From the NCBI GenBank assembly GCA_002083555.1, contig MSXN01000007.1, positions 124,001 to 188,000 of the forward strand: a DNA stretch of 64,000 nt, read 5' to 3'. The position numbers were made by a program, and so were the translations under genes. This stretch comes from Nitrospira sp. ST-bin5. Its GTDB lineage: Bacteria > Nitrospirota > Nitrospiria > Nitrospirales > Nitrospiraceae. The notes under the pieces were generated by a model. That model had not been told where the DNA came from. It saw only the letters and a program-made list of their open reading frames with translations, and searched no databases. Of this stretch, positions 27,767 through 36,930 are shown one piece after another (positions within the stretch are counted from its first letter, which is position 1; every line of letters starts with the position of its first letter).

Positions 27767-28885
27767 ATGGTCTCCATCGTTCGTCGTCTCTTCAGGCATC
27801 TCATGCGGCGGCGTTCGACGCGAGTGACAACAGAGGGCACGCGGTTTCTCTTCTTCACCCTTGCGGTCGCGGTCGCCGCGATTAACACCGGCAATAATCT
27901 CTTCTACCTGCTCCTCGCCATGATGCTGAGCATCATCCTGATGTCCGGCATCATAGCGGAGTCTTGTCTTCGTCGATTGGAATTTCACCGGCACCTTCCC
28001 GAGCTCGTGTATGCCGGAGAACCGATGACGGCGACGGTGGTGGTGGCCAACCGTAAAACTCGTCTGCCCAGTTTTTCCCTGCATCTCTGGGACGCCACGG
28101 GGGAGCAAGAGATCGATCGCGGCCTCACCCTATGGCAATTGATGCCCGGAGCCAGTCAGATTTTGTCCTACCCTCTGATTGCAACCAGGCGAGGGCGGTT
28201 ACGCTTTGACGGAGTTCGTGTCGGGACGTCGTTTCCGTTCGGGCTCTTCCTCAAAAAGGCGTACTACCCGCTTGATGGATCGGTTGTGGTGGCCCCAGCC
28301 GTTCGTCCGGTCGAGAGTACATTCCTGCAGGAAATAGCGTTGTTTGGTCAGGATTTGAGCCTGCCGAGAAAAGGGCACGGAAGCGATCTCTATAATCTTC
28401 GCCAATATCATGCGGGTGATGATTCGCGCTCGATTCATTGGCTCTCCACGGCCCGTACCTCGAAACTCATGGTTCGAGAAACGGAGGCAGAGGATCAGCG
28501 GCGTGTCACGCTCATGCTCTCTCTCCTGGCTCCGCTCAGCCATGAACGCCTGTTTGAGGACGCCGTGTCGCTCACTGCGTCGATGGCGCAGGATTTCGGA
28601 GCCAGGGGCTATCAGGTCCGTCTGGTTGTCGGAGGGGTGTCATCTCCGTTCGGCCAAGGTGAAGCCCATCTTTTAGGGCTCATGGAATCACTGGCGCTTT
28701 GTGAACGATCGAGCCCTGATGGACGTGAGAGTCCGGCGCCCTCTGATAAGGGTGCGTATGATCCTGAAGGGGGAGCCACCATTGTGTTTGTGCCGTGGGG
28801 AGAGGTAAGGAAAGTTTTCCACGGGGTGAGAGCCGATGGCATTGTGTCGGAGTCGGTGCTCCAAGGTAGGCAGCATGCCGTTTAA
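27767..28885 (+). CDS. DUF58 protein (MoxR partner)
   Basis: A 372-residue membrane protein. Two adjacent hydrophobic segments near the N-terminus (RFLFFTLAVAVAAINTGNNL and FYLLLAMMLSIILMSGIIAE) are followed by a periplasmic or cytoplasmic beta-rich region and the DUF58 motif GSDLYNLRQYHAGDDSRSIHWLSTARTSKLMVRE. It forms a module with the MoxR ATPase before it and the transglutaminase-like protein after it (11-bp overlap). Confidence 0.9.
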   Translation: MVSIVRRLFRHLMRRRSTRVTTEGTRFLFFTLAVAVAAINTGNNLFYLLLAMMLSIILMSGIIAESCLRRLEFHRHLPELVYAGEPMTATVVVANRKTRLPSFSLHLWDATGEQEIDRGLTLWQLMPGASQILSYPLIATRRGRLRFDGVRVGTSFPFGLFLKKAYYPLDGSVVVAPAVRPVESTFLQEIALFGQDLSLPRKGHGSDLYNLRQYHAGDDSRSIHWLSTARTSKLMVRETEAEDQRRVTLMLSLLAPLSHERLFEDAVSLTASMAQDFGARGYQVRLVVGGVSSPFGQGEAHLLGLMESLALCERSSPDGRESPAPSDKGAYDPEGGATIVFVPWGEVRKVFHGVRADGIVSESVLQGRQHAV

Positions 28886-31076
28886 TCAGGCGTTGCGCTT
28901 GTCTTCCGTGTTGCTTGCCGCAGCCGCGTTTATCGGACTGGCGCTTGGGACGAATTTGCCCGAATGGTTGCTGCTTCTCACCGGTGTGTCTCTGATCGTC
29001 ACCCTCCTTCGCGCCCTTGATGTGGATCGCCTTCGCCACGTACTTGCCCGAATACGACTGTCGACTACCGCGTGGAATGTTCTGACTGTGATGGCATTCG
29101 CCGGGTTTTGGGTGGATTTGGCATGGATTTCCGCCGACCTTCTTGCTGCCGGCGTGCACTTTCTCATGATTCTGATGGTCGTCAAGCTCTTCAACTTGGA
29201 GCAGCGGCGAGACTATCTTCATCTCTATGCCATCAGTCTCATGGCGATTCTGGGGTCCGCCGCCTCGACGACAGACCTCTGGTACCTGCCGGTCTTCCTT
29301 GCGTACCTCCTGATGGGTGTCTGGACGCTGTTGCTCTACCAGCTCACTAAGGAAGCCGATCCGGGTCATAATATGCCGAGTCTGTCAGAGGGGGTGGCGA
29401 TCACTCCTAAAGGACGGCAGCAGGTTACCTCTGAGTTATTCTGGCTGGCAAATGGCCTCGCCGTAGGTGCTTTGTGTCTCACCGTGCTGATCTTCTTTAC
29501 GATTCCCCGTGTGAGTGCCGGGTTTGGTCAAAAAGGGTCTGGGGAAGGCCTTCGTACCTCGGGGTTCTCTGAAACCGTCGACCTTGGCATGATCGGTCCC
29601 ATTAAGCGGGATCCAGGAATTGTGATGCGGGTAGAGCTTCCGGACCGAACGGGGCTGCAGTCCGACCGCTTCTATTTGCGGGGGATGGCGTATGACCGAT
29701 ACGATGGCAAGTCGTGGACCACTCGCCTGTCGCATCGCCGGGCGTTGGCTGAATCGCCGGCCGGAACATTTACGGTTCGGCATGTCTCTTCGCGTTCGCC
29801 CCGTCCGCTCGGTCAGCTCATTCGCCAAACCATTTTGCTCGAAGCGCTCGATACGGCCGTGCTCTTTGCCGCCCCCTATCCTGAATCCGTCAGCGGACAA
29901 TTTCTCGCGATACAGTCCGATCCGACCGGCGCCATCTATCTCCCGTTTCCGACCTCGTCGCGTATCGAGTATACCGTGCATTCTCGGCCGGCAACGGTTG
30001 TGCCCGCCGATCTTCAATTTCAGCCCGCCCTGTACACGGAGGTGTTCTCGCAACATTTTTTGCAACTTCCTGAATCGTCCGAACGTGTTGAGGCATTGGC
30101 TCGAGAGATCACGGGATCAAAAACCAGCGCGTATGAGAAGGCTCAGGCGATTGAGGCGTATCTCTCCAGAAATTATCGATACAGCCTCGACATTTCTCCC
30201 GGTAAGCAAACGCGTCCGCTCGAAGCATTTCTGTTTGAACGGAAAACCGGATACTGCGAACATTATGCAACGGCCATGGTCGTGCTTTTGCGTAACGTGG
30301 GAGTCCCTGCACGGCTGGTCACGGGATTTCTTGCGACTGAGTGGAACGAGTACGGCAACTACTATCTGGTACGGCAGCGGGACGCCCATGCGTGGGTAGA
30401 GGTCCATCTACCAAATTCAGGCTGGGTCACAATGGATCCCACTCCGGCCGTCAGCGAGCCTGTCGGAGATTCACAGTGGTTTGCCGCGAGCCGGGTGATC
30501 GATACGCTCCGCCTGCGTTGGAACCGCTTCTTTGTGCAGTACAACGCGGCCGATCAGTTGGCTGTGGTGCGGGGCCTCAAGGAAGGGACGACAGTCGTCC
30601 GCGATAGAGCCTGGAGCTCGGTGTCTTCTGTTTTTGCGCCGGTCGGAGACCTTGCAGGGCAGCTTCTCAGTCGCGTCGCCGAAGGAAACGTGCGCCTCAT
30701 GGTAGGATTTCTGAGTTTTGTCGTACTCGGGCTGGGGTTAGCGATATGGCTGGTGCAGCGAAAACCTTGGAGCCGGTGGATGTCCTCCAATACAAGGCAT
30801 GGCCATGATGCCGTCATTTCGCAGATCTATCGTAATGTCCTGAAGCAGATTGCACATTACGGTATCGTAAAGGCGGAGCATACGACTCCAAGAGAATTTT
30901 CGCTAGTCGTTCGGAATCAATGGGCAGCCGCGGCTGAGTCTGTGTCGATGATTACGGAGTTGTATTGCCGAGGTCGATTCGGGAAGGCGATTCTAACCCA
31001 GCAAGAAATCGATTTGGCCTATCACAGCTTGAGGCAGCTGGCGCTCCTCGACCCTCCATCAAAAATAGTACGCTGA
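28875..31076 (+). CDS. TgpA-type membrane transglutaminase-like protein
   Basis: A 733-residue protein. Six or so membrane helices occupy the first 215 residues. A periplasmic transglutaminase core follows with Cys in TGYCEHYATAMVVLLRNVGVPARLVTGF (about residue 461), His in RDAHAWVEVHLPNSGW and Asp in TMDPTP, forming the triad. A late membrane segment (LMVGFLSFVVLGLGLAIWLV) precedes a cytoplasmic DUF4129-like tail. TgpA is essential in Pseudomonas aeruginosa. ATG 28875 overlaps the DUF58 gene; the frame opens at 28836. Confidence 0.9.
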   Translation: MPFNQALRLSSVLLAAAAFIGLALGTNLPEWLLLLTGVSLIVTLLRALDVDRLRHVLARIRLSTTAWNVLTVMAFAGFWVDLAWISADLLAAGVHFLMILMVVKLFNLEQRRDYLHLYAISLMAILGSAASTTDLWYLPVFLAYLLMGVWTLLLYQLTKEADPGHNMPSLSEGVAITPKGRQQVTSELFWLANGLAVGALCLTVLIFFTIPRVSAGFGQKGSGEGLRTSGFSETVDLGMIGPIKRDPGIVMRVELPDRTGLQSDRFYLRGMAYDRYDGKSWTTRLSHRRALAESPAGTFTVRHVSSRSPRPLGQLIRQTILLEALDTAVLFAAPYPESVSGQFLAIQSDPTGAIYLPFPTSSRIEYTVHSRPATVVPADLQFQPALYTEVFSQHFLQLPESSERVEALAREITGSKTSAYEKAQAIEAYLSRNYRYSLDISPGKQTRPLEAFLFERKTGYCEHYATAMVVLLRNVGVPARLVTGFLATEWNEYGNYYLVRQRDAHAWVEVHLPNSGWVTMDPTPAVSEPVGDSQWFAASRVIDTLRLRWNRFFVQYNAADQLAVVRGLKEGTTVVRDRAWSSVSSVFAPVGDLAGQLLSRVAEGNVRLMVGFLSFVVLGLGLAIWLVQRKPWSRWMSSNTRHGHDAVISQIYRNVLKQIAHYGIVKAEHTTPREFSLVVRNQWAAAAESVSMITELYCRGRFGKAILTQQEIDLAYHSLRQLALLDPPSKIVR

Positions 31077-31094
31077 TCCATCCTGCGTACGATT

Positions 31095-32054
31095 TCATGC
31101 ACGGGTGACGGATGGCCCGAATGAATCCAGATCCACATTCCCCCCAGTCAGGATCACTCCAACGCGCCGGCCGACGAGTGCCGGTTCCCGCCGAAGCAGG
31201 GGAGCTAAAGCCACAGCGCTTGATGGCTCTATGGCTAGCTTGAGAGTTTCCTGTGAGAACCTCATTGCATCCAGAATCTCATTCTCGGATACCAGAAACA
31301 CATCCGTAAGATGTCGGTGCAAGATGGGTAGCGTTCGACTGCCAAGACTCGTCCGAAGACCGTCCGCCACCGTGCGGGGGGTGGTCATTGGCACAACCTC
31401 GTTTTGACAAAGCGATTCAATGACATCTGCCGCTCCGAGCGGCTCGCAGGCATACAGCAATAAGCGTGGAATGAGATGGTGGGCCGCTATGCAAAGACCC
31501 GATAGGAGCCCTCCTCCTCCTACTGGTCCCAGCACGACATCCAGATCGCTGACCTGTTGAAGTAGCTCCAGCATGATGGTTCCTTGGCCTGCAATGACCT
31601 GAGGATCATTGAATGCATGGATTTGCCGGGCCTTCCGCTGCGAAAGCGTCTCATGAAGAATCTGCTCTGCGGCTGCACGATCTTCGACCACGATCACGTG
31701 AGCGCCTTGTTGAGCGATGGCCTGCTGCTTTCTCGGTACATACGGTTTCGGGACAATCACGTATGCGGAAAGGTTAAGTAGCGAGGCTGCTAGGGCAAGG
31801 CCTTGCCCATGATTTCCCGAGGAAATAGTAGCCACTGTCCGGTCAAGGCCCGTTGCTGCTACTTTCGACGTTGCGTAGTAGGCTCCGCGAAACTTGAAAG
31901 ATCCTGTCCGTTGAGCCGTCTCGCATTTCAGAAAGACGGTAGCGGACGCCAAGACATCAAGTTCTACATTTGTCTTGACCGGTGTGATGAGAGAAACGTT
32001 GTGGAGCGTTTCCCTTGCTTGCAGGATATCTTCGAAAGAGACCTCAACACCCAT
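31095..32054 (-). CDS. threonine dehydratase / serine racemase-like PLP enzyme
   Basis: A 319-residue fold-type II PLP enzyme. The PLP lysine is in the motif GSFKFRGA, the substrate loop is SSGNHGQGLA and the phosphate cup is GPVGGGGLLSG. It lacks the C-terminal ACT-like regulatory domain of biosynthetic IlvA, so it resembles catabolic TdcB or serine racemase. Starting at ATG 32054 (MGVEVSFEDILQARETL); the frame extends to 32177, but the extra N-terminus is translated tRNA sequence and is an artefact. Last backbone gene before the island. Confidence 0.88.
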   Translation of the reverse strand: MGVEVSFEDILQARETLHNVSLITPVKTNVELDVLASATVFLKCETAQRTGSFKFRGAYYATSKVAATGLDRTVATISSGNHGQGLALAASLLNLSAYVIVPKPYVPRKQQAIAQQGAHVIVVEDRAAAEQILHETLSQRKARQIHAFNDPQVIAGQGTIMLELLQQVSDLDVVLGPVGGGGLLSGLCIAAHHLIPRLLLYACEPLGAADVIESLCQNEVVPMTTPRTVADGLRTSLGSRTLPILHRHLTDVFLVSENEILDAMRFSQETLKLAIEPSSAVALAPLLRREPALVGRRVGVILTGGNVDLDSFGPSVTRA

Positions 32055-32132
32055 AGGTCTTACCAGCAGAATGCTCACATGGGCGAAAGAGTCGAACTCG
32101 ATAGGAAGGGTGGAAGAATTTCCAGAACTGTA

Positions 32133-32182
32133 TGGAGCGGGAAAAGGGATTTGAACCCTCGACCCTCGCCTTGGCAAGGCAC
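32133..32182 (-). pseudogene. 3' fragment of tRNA-Gly(GCC); probable island attachment site
   Basis: Read on the minus strand, the sequence contains an anticodon loop TTGCCAA (anticodon GCC), the variable region, a T-arm with loop TTCAAAT, the acceptor strand TTCCCGC and an encoded TCCA end (CCA = 32133-32135). This matches the 3' part of bacterial tRNA-Gly(GCC). The 5' half (acceptor 5' strand and D-arm) is absent: sequence upstream of the anticodon stem is unrelated. Such a 3' stub is what tyrosine-integrase elements leave at one end; the intact tRNA would lie at the far end of the island, outside this window. Confidence 0.8.
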
Positions 32183-32583
32183 CATAAATGTAATAATTTC
32201 AACGACTTAATGGTTCTTGGCTTTGCATCAACTCGTAGGTTTTTCCAGCACTTATGAAAGGGACCGTCTATATAGACAGTAGGGTTATTACTACCATCAA
32301 GCTTACAGCGATCGATTGCACCAAGCCAGAGGGCAACCTCTTACATTCGCAGAGAAGTAACGCAAGTCCTTGTCCGGTTTTCCATGCATCAGAACTCAAC
32401 GCCATGACGTACCGCTAGGTGAATGAGGCTACCAGCAGCGAAGAGTATGCCCCTCGACACCACTCATAGGCAAGCAGGTGTACTGCACCCATTTACCCTC
32501 CATGGTTGGGGTGATTTATAGGGAGGAAAGCGGTATTCTGCGGCGGCATTTCCCCTGTCGTTATTGAAGGAATCGACTGACAC
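32183..32583. other. non-coding edge of the genomic island
   Basis: About 400 bp between the tRNA stub and hsdM with no supported gene and no integrase. One perfect 12-bp palindrome, GTCTATATAGAC, lies at 32266-32277 and may be a regulator-binding site or part of an old attachment region. Confidence 0.4.
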
Positions 32584-35079
32584 ATGGCTATCAAGAAGTC
32601 AGACCTATACTCCTCTCTCTGGGCTTCGTGCGATGAACTTCGTGGCGGCATGGATGCCAGTCAATACAAGGACTACGTCCTGTTTATGCTGTTCATTAAA
32701 TACATCTCCGACAAGTACGGAGATTCAGATGACTTCGCTCCGCCCGTCGTCATCCCAAAGGGCGCGAGCTTTAAGGACATGGTCGCGCTCAAGGGCAAGT
32801 CCGACATCGGCGACAAGATCAATACCCAGGTCATTGCGCCACTTGTCGAGGCCAACTCGCGTCTGGCTAAGAGCGACTTCCCCGACTTCAACGACTCCAA
32901 CAAACTCGGCGACGGCGCCCAGAAGGTGGAGAAGCTGGGCAACCTCATTGCTATCTTCGAGAACCCCGCGCTTGATTTCTCAAAGAATCGCGCCGAGAAC
33001 GACGACATCCTGGGCGACGCCTACGAATATCTCATGCGGCACTTTGCAACCGAGAGCGGTAAGAGCAAGGGCCAGTTCTACACGCCGTCGGAAGTCAGCC
33101 GCATCATAGCCAAGGCCATCGGCATTTCCCCGGCCAACTCCAAGGCCGCCACCACCGCCTACGACCCCACCTGCGGTTCCGGCTCACTATTGCTGAAGGT
33201 CGCTGCTGAGGCTGGCAAGCATATTACCCTCGAAGGGCAGGAGAAGGATGTGACCACGGCCGGTCTCGCCCGCATGAACATGATCCTGCACGACTTCCCG
33301 ACCGCCAACGTGCTCTCTGGCAATACGCTCTTCGATCCAAAATTCAAGGACGGTGAGCAGCTCCGCACCTACGACTACGTCGTCGCCAATCCGCCCTTCT
33401 CCGACAAGACGTGGTCCACCGGTCTCACCTTGGGAGAGAGCGGCAAAGGGGATAAATACGAGCGCTTCACCTGGGGCGTGCCACCTAAGAAGCAAGGCGA
33501 CTACGCCTACCTCCTGCACATCATCCGCTCCATGAAGAGCACGGGCAAAGCCGCCTGCATTCTCCCGCACGGTGTCCTCTTCCGGGGCAATGCCGAGGCC
33601 GTCATCCGCCAGCAGCTCGTCCGCTCGGGCTACCTCAAGGCCATCATCGGCCTGCCCGCCAATCTCTTTTACGGCACCGGCATCCCGGCCTGCATCGTCG
33701 TGCTCGACAAGGATAATGCCACCGCCCGCAAGGGCATCTTTATGATTGATGCCTCCAAGGGCTTCAAGAAGGACGGCCCGAAAAACCGCCTCCGCGAGCA
33801 GGACCTCCACAAGATCGTGGACACCTTCACCCGGCTGGATGAAAGCGCCCCGCGCTACGCCCGCATGGTGCCTGTCGCAGAAATCGCCGACCCGAAGAAT
33901 GACTACAATCTCAACCTCCCGCGCTACATCGACAGCACCGAGCCGGAGGATTTGCAGGACATCGACGGCCACCTGCGCGGCGGCATCCCGGAGCGCGACC
34001 TGGATGCGCTCGGTAACTACTGGAAGATCATGCCGGGACTGCGTGCCGCCTTGTTCGAGAAGTTCAACCGTCCCGGCTACTCCGCCCTCAAGCTTTCCAT
34101 CGCCGAGGTGAAGCCCGTCATCTTCAACCACCCTGAGTTCACTGACTTCACCAGCAAGGCCAGGAAGCTCTTCACGAAGTGGCAGACGGCATCCATCCCG
34201 CTGCTCAAGGGCTTCGCCCAGGACGGGCACCCCAAGCCGCTCATCGAAACCCTCTCCGAGGATCTGCTCGCCACTTTCAAGTCCGCGCCGCTGCTCGACG
34301 CCTACGATGTCTATCAGCACCTCATGGACTACTGGGCTGAGACCATGCAGGACGATTGCTATCTCATCGCCGATGCCGGGTGGAAGGCAGGCGCGCAGCC
34401 ACGCGAAATCCGTCAGGTCAAGAACAAGGAAGGCAAACTCGTCTGGCCCGAGAAGGAAGACTTCAAGAAGGGCAAGCGCCGCTTCAAGTCCGACCTCGTC
34501 CCCGCCGCCCTGCTCATCGCCCGCTACTTCGCCGTCGAGCGCGATGCCATCGCCGCCCTAGAAGCCGAACTCGCCAGCATCGAGCAGCAGCTCGACGAAA
34601 CCCGCGAGGAACAAAGCGGCGAGGAAGCGCTGCTCGCGGAAGTCATCGAAGGCGAGGGCGAGAAGCAAAAAATTACAGCCAAAGCCGTGAAGGCCCGCCT
34701 CAAGGAAATTGGCCGCGACCAGGACTACGCCGAGGAACGCCAGGCCCTCGAAGGCTACTCCAATTTACTCGACCAGCAGGCGGACGCAAAAGTCCGGCTC
34801 AAAGCCGCGCAGGAAGACTTGGAAGCCAAGCTGGACGCCCAATATCCCAAGCTGACCGAGGACGAAATCAAGCAGCTGGTGGTTGACGACAAATGGCTGG
34901 CCACCATCGCCGCCGCCGTGCAGGGCGAACTGGACCGCGTCTCGCAAACCATCACTGGGCGAATCCACGAACTGGCCGAACGCTATGCCACCCCGCTGCC
35001 GCAGCTCAAAGATGAAGTCGCCGCCCTTGCTGCTCGTGTGGACGACCATCTAAAGAAGATGGGAGCGATGTGGAACTGA
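32584..35079 (+). CDS. hsdM: type I restriction-modification methyltransferase subunit HsdM, long form
   Basis: N6-adenine methyltransferase subunit. The N-terminal helical HsdM domain (LRGGMDASQYKDYVLFMLFIKYISDKYG) precedes the catalytic core with motif I DPTCGSGSLLLK near residue 194 and motif IV NPPFSDKTW near 269. At 831 residues it is some 300 longer than E. coli-type HsdM: after about residue 500 there is an extension containing WLA-type helices and a Glu/Lys-rich coiled coil (about 655-780). The stop overlaps hsdS by 10 bp. GC-rich third positions contrast with the cassettes further right. Confidence 0.93.
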   Translation: MAIKKSDLYSSLWASCDELRGGMDASQYKDYVLFMLFIKYISDKYGDSDDFAPPVVIPKGASFKDMVALKGKSDIGDKINTQVIAPLVEANSRLAKSDFPDFNDSNKLGDGAQKVEKLGNLIAIFENPALDFSKNRAENDDILGDAYEYLMRHFATESGKSKGQFYTPSEVSRIIAKAIGISPANSKAATTAYDPTCGSGSLLLKVAAEAGKHITLEGQEKDVTTAGLARMNMILHDFPTANVLSGNTLFDPKFKDGEQLRTYDYVVANPPFSDKTWSTGLTLGESGKGDKYERFTWGVPPKKQGDYAYLLHIIRSMKSTGKAACILPHGVLFRGNAEAVIRQQLVRSGYLKAIIGLPANLFYGTGIPACIVVLDKDNATARKGIFMIDASKGFKKDGPKNRLREQDLHKIVDTFTRLDESAPRYARMVPVAEIADPKNDYNLNLPRYIDSTEPEDLQDIDGHLRGGIPERDLDALGNYWKIMPGLRAALFEKFNRPGYSALKLSIAEVKPVIFNHPEFTDFTSKARKLFTKWQTASIPLLKGFAQDGHPKPLIETLSEDLLATFKSAPLLDAYDVYQHLMDYWAETMQDDCYLIADAGWKAGAQPREIRQVKNKEGKLVWPEKEDFKKGKRRFKSDLVPAALLIARYFAVERDAIAALEAELASIEQQLDETREEQSGEEALLAEVIEGEGEKQKITAKAVKARLKEIGRDQDYAEERQALEGYSNLLDQQADAKVRLKAAQEDLEAKLDAQYPKLTEDEIKQLVVDDKWLATIAAAVQGELDRVSQTITGRIHELAERYATPLPQLKDEVAALAARVDDHLKKMGAMWN

Positions 35080-36326
35080 AGCCCGGTTACAAGCAAACCG
35101 AGGTGGGCGTAGTCCCGGGGGAGTGGGAAGTTCAAACCGTTCGCAATGTGTCCGACATGGTGACCGTTGGATTTGTTGGCTCAATGGCACACCTCTTTAC
35201 CGAGAATGGCGTCCCGTTGTTACGAGGTCAGAATGTCCTCCCAGGACGAATTGACCTAACTGACTCAAAGTTCATCTCACAGCAGACACATAACCTATGG
35301 AAAAAGTCTGCGCTTCGCGGCGGCGACATTGTTATCGTGAGAGTTGGATATCCGGGAACGAGTGCCGTCGTTCCAAAAGATTTCGGGGCTGCTAACGCCG
35401 CAAGTCTGGTTGTTGTTCGGCCCAATTCATCATGCGTCGACTCAGATTTCATGTGCTGGGTGCTACTCTCAGACATAGGGCGAAGGCAGGTGAAGGCGGC
35501 ACTAGTCGGTGGGGCTCAGCAAGTAATTAATATCGGAACGGCAGCTTCGCTGTTGCTCCCAGTTCCAGCGAAAAATGAACAACGCGCCATCGCGGGGGCG
35601 TTGAGCGATGTGGATGCGCTACTGGGCGCGCAGGACCGACTCATCGCCAAGAAGCGCGTCCTCAAACAGGCCGCCATGCAGCAGCTACTCACCGGCCAAA
35701 CCCGCCTCCCCGGCTTCCACGGCGAGTGGGAGGTGAAGCGGCTGGGGGACCTTGCGAAGATTCAGCGCGGCGCGTCACCTCGCCCCATCGATAGCCCAGT
35801 CTGGTTTGATGATAACTCTCTGATTGGTTGGGTACGCATCTCCGATGTGACTCGCTCTGGAATGTTTCTTATCGAAACGACTCAGCGGCTTTCGCCCCTC
35901 GGTGTGGAACACAGCCGCCCCGTTGCGACCGGTAGCCTCATCATGAGCATCTGCGCGACCGTCGGCAGACCGATCATCACGCATATCGACGTTTGCATTC
36001 ACGACGGATTCGTCGTTTTCGATAATCTTCAAACCGACCAGCGCTTCCTTTACTACGTGCTCAAATGGATCGAGCCCGATTGGTCAAAACACGGACAAAC
36101 GGGTTCACAGATGAATCTCAATACGGGCTTGATCAACGGCACACGCATTTCGCTTCCACCCCTCGCCGAACAAACCGCCATCGCTGAGGTGCTGACGGAG
36201 ATGGACGCGGAGCTAGTGGGGTTGGAGCAGCGGCGGGAGAAGACCCGCGCCCTCAAGCAGGCCATGATGCAGGAACTCCTCACCGGAAGGACGCGACTGG
36301 TAAGACCTCAAGAGGCTACCACATGA
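35070..36326 (+). CDS. hsdS: type I restriction-modification specificity subunit HsdS
   Basis: Chooses the recognition sequence. The 418-residue protein has two target-recognition domains, each followed by a conserved helical spacer: ...KKRVLKQAAMQQLLTGQTRLPGF at about 190-215 and ...RREKTRALKQAMMQELLTGRTRLV at the end, the internal repeat expected of HsdS. Start at 35070 overlaps hsdM. Its last 20 codons are repeated as a short stub just before hsdR, on the other side of the DUF1643 gene. Confidence 0.92.
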   Translation: MELKPGYKQTEVGVVPGEWEVQTVRNVSDMVTVGFVGSMAHLFTENGVPLLRGQNVLPGRIDLTDSKFISQQTHNLWKKSALRGGDIVIVRVGYPGTSAVVPKDFGAANAASLVVVRPNSSCVDSDFMCWVLLSDIGRRQVKAALVGGAQQVINIGTAASLLLPVPAKNEQRAIAGALSDVDALLGAQDRLIAKKRVLKQAAMQQLLTGQTRLPGFHGEWEVKRLGDLAKIQRGASPRPIDSPVWFDDNSLIGWVRISDVTRSGMFLIETTQRLSPLGVEHSRPVATGSLIMSICATVGRPIITHIDVCIHDGFVVFDNLQTDQRFLYYVLKWIEPDWSKHGQTGSQMNLNTGLINGTRISLPPLAEQTAIAEVLTEMDAELVGLEQRREKTRALKQAMMQELLTGRTRLVRPQEATT

Positions 36327-36871
36327 GCAACACCGCCCAGAAGCATGATGCGGGAGGCAAGAGTAGGCCTGCTTGGCCAGCGGATTCCACCGTCAGCGTA
36401 GTGTTTTCGGAATGCCAGCAATACCGCTATCAACTTCGGGAGATTTGGGATGCGTCCAAACCACTGATCCTCTGGTTGCTGATGAACCCCAGTGTCGCCT
36501 GCATGAATTATAGTGATCCCACCTTGCGTAAGACAGGGCAATTTGCCCGCGCTTGGGGCTACGGCGGACAACTGGTCGGCAATGTCCACGCCTACCGCGC
36601 CACTGACAAAGCTCGGTTGCTTAAAGTGGCCGATCCAGTCGGCCCCAAAAATGACCGGATGATTCTGGCGATGGCGTCGGAAGCGAAAACGGTCGTCTTG
36701 GCGTACGGGCAGCCACCGAAGCCCCTTCGCGCACGCGGTGCGGATGTGGTAGCCCTGCTGCGGTTTCACCCCAAACTCTGTCATCTTCGGCTGGCTCAGG
36801 ATGGCACTCCGGTCCACCCGCTTTACCTGCCACCTACTCTCCGGCCAAAACCGCACACTGTGAAACCATGA
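36323..36871 (+). CDS. DUF1643 protein inserted in the type I locus
   Basis: A 182-residue protein of the DUF1643 family, recognisable by LLMNPSVACMNYSDPTLRKTGQFARAWGYGGQLVGNVHAYRATD and the late VVLAYG block. Its biochemical role is not established. It overlaps hsdS by ATGA and is framed by two copies of the hsdS tail, so it looks like an insertion or replacement within the operon. Association with restriction loci suggests a defence-related job, which is inference. Confidence 0.82.
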   Translation: MSNTAQKHDAGGKSRPAWPADSTVSVVFSECQQYRYQLREIWDASKPLILWLLMNPSVACMNYSDPTLRKTGQFARAWGYGGQLVGNVHAYRATDKARLLKVADPVGPKNDRMILAMASEAKTVVLAYGQPPKPLRARGADVVALLRFHPKLCHLRLAQDGTPVHPLYLPPTLRPKPHTVKP

Positions 36872-36930
36872 TGCACGAACTCCTCATCGGCAAAACCCGT
36901 CTCGTTTCCCCGAAGGAACCTTATGCCTGA
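36868..36930 (+). pseudogene. remnant of an hsdS 3' end
   Basis: The frame starting at 36868 encodes MMHELLIGKTRLVSPKEPYA and then stops. The true hsdS end is MMQELLTGRTRLVRPQEATT. The DNA is also clearly related. The stub is too short to function and overlaps the hsdR start; it marks a duplicated or second hsdS gene whose body is gone. Confidence 0.82.

Noticed and set aside
31060..31110. Terminator between the convergent TgpA and dehydratase genes
   Set aside because: Only a 6-bp inverted repeat (GTACGC / GCGTAC) with an 11-base loop and no T-run; too weak to call.
32055..32177. N-terminal extension (MPRRGSRVQIPFPA...) of the threonine dehydratase frame
   Set aside because: This peptide is what results from translating the 3' end of a tRNA gene; the stretch is the tRNA-Gly stub plus intergenic sequence, not protein.
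33187..34320. 377-codon frame antisense to hsdM
   Set aside because: It mirrors a GC-rich coding gene; the sense frame carries all HsdM motifs, the antisense none.
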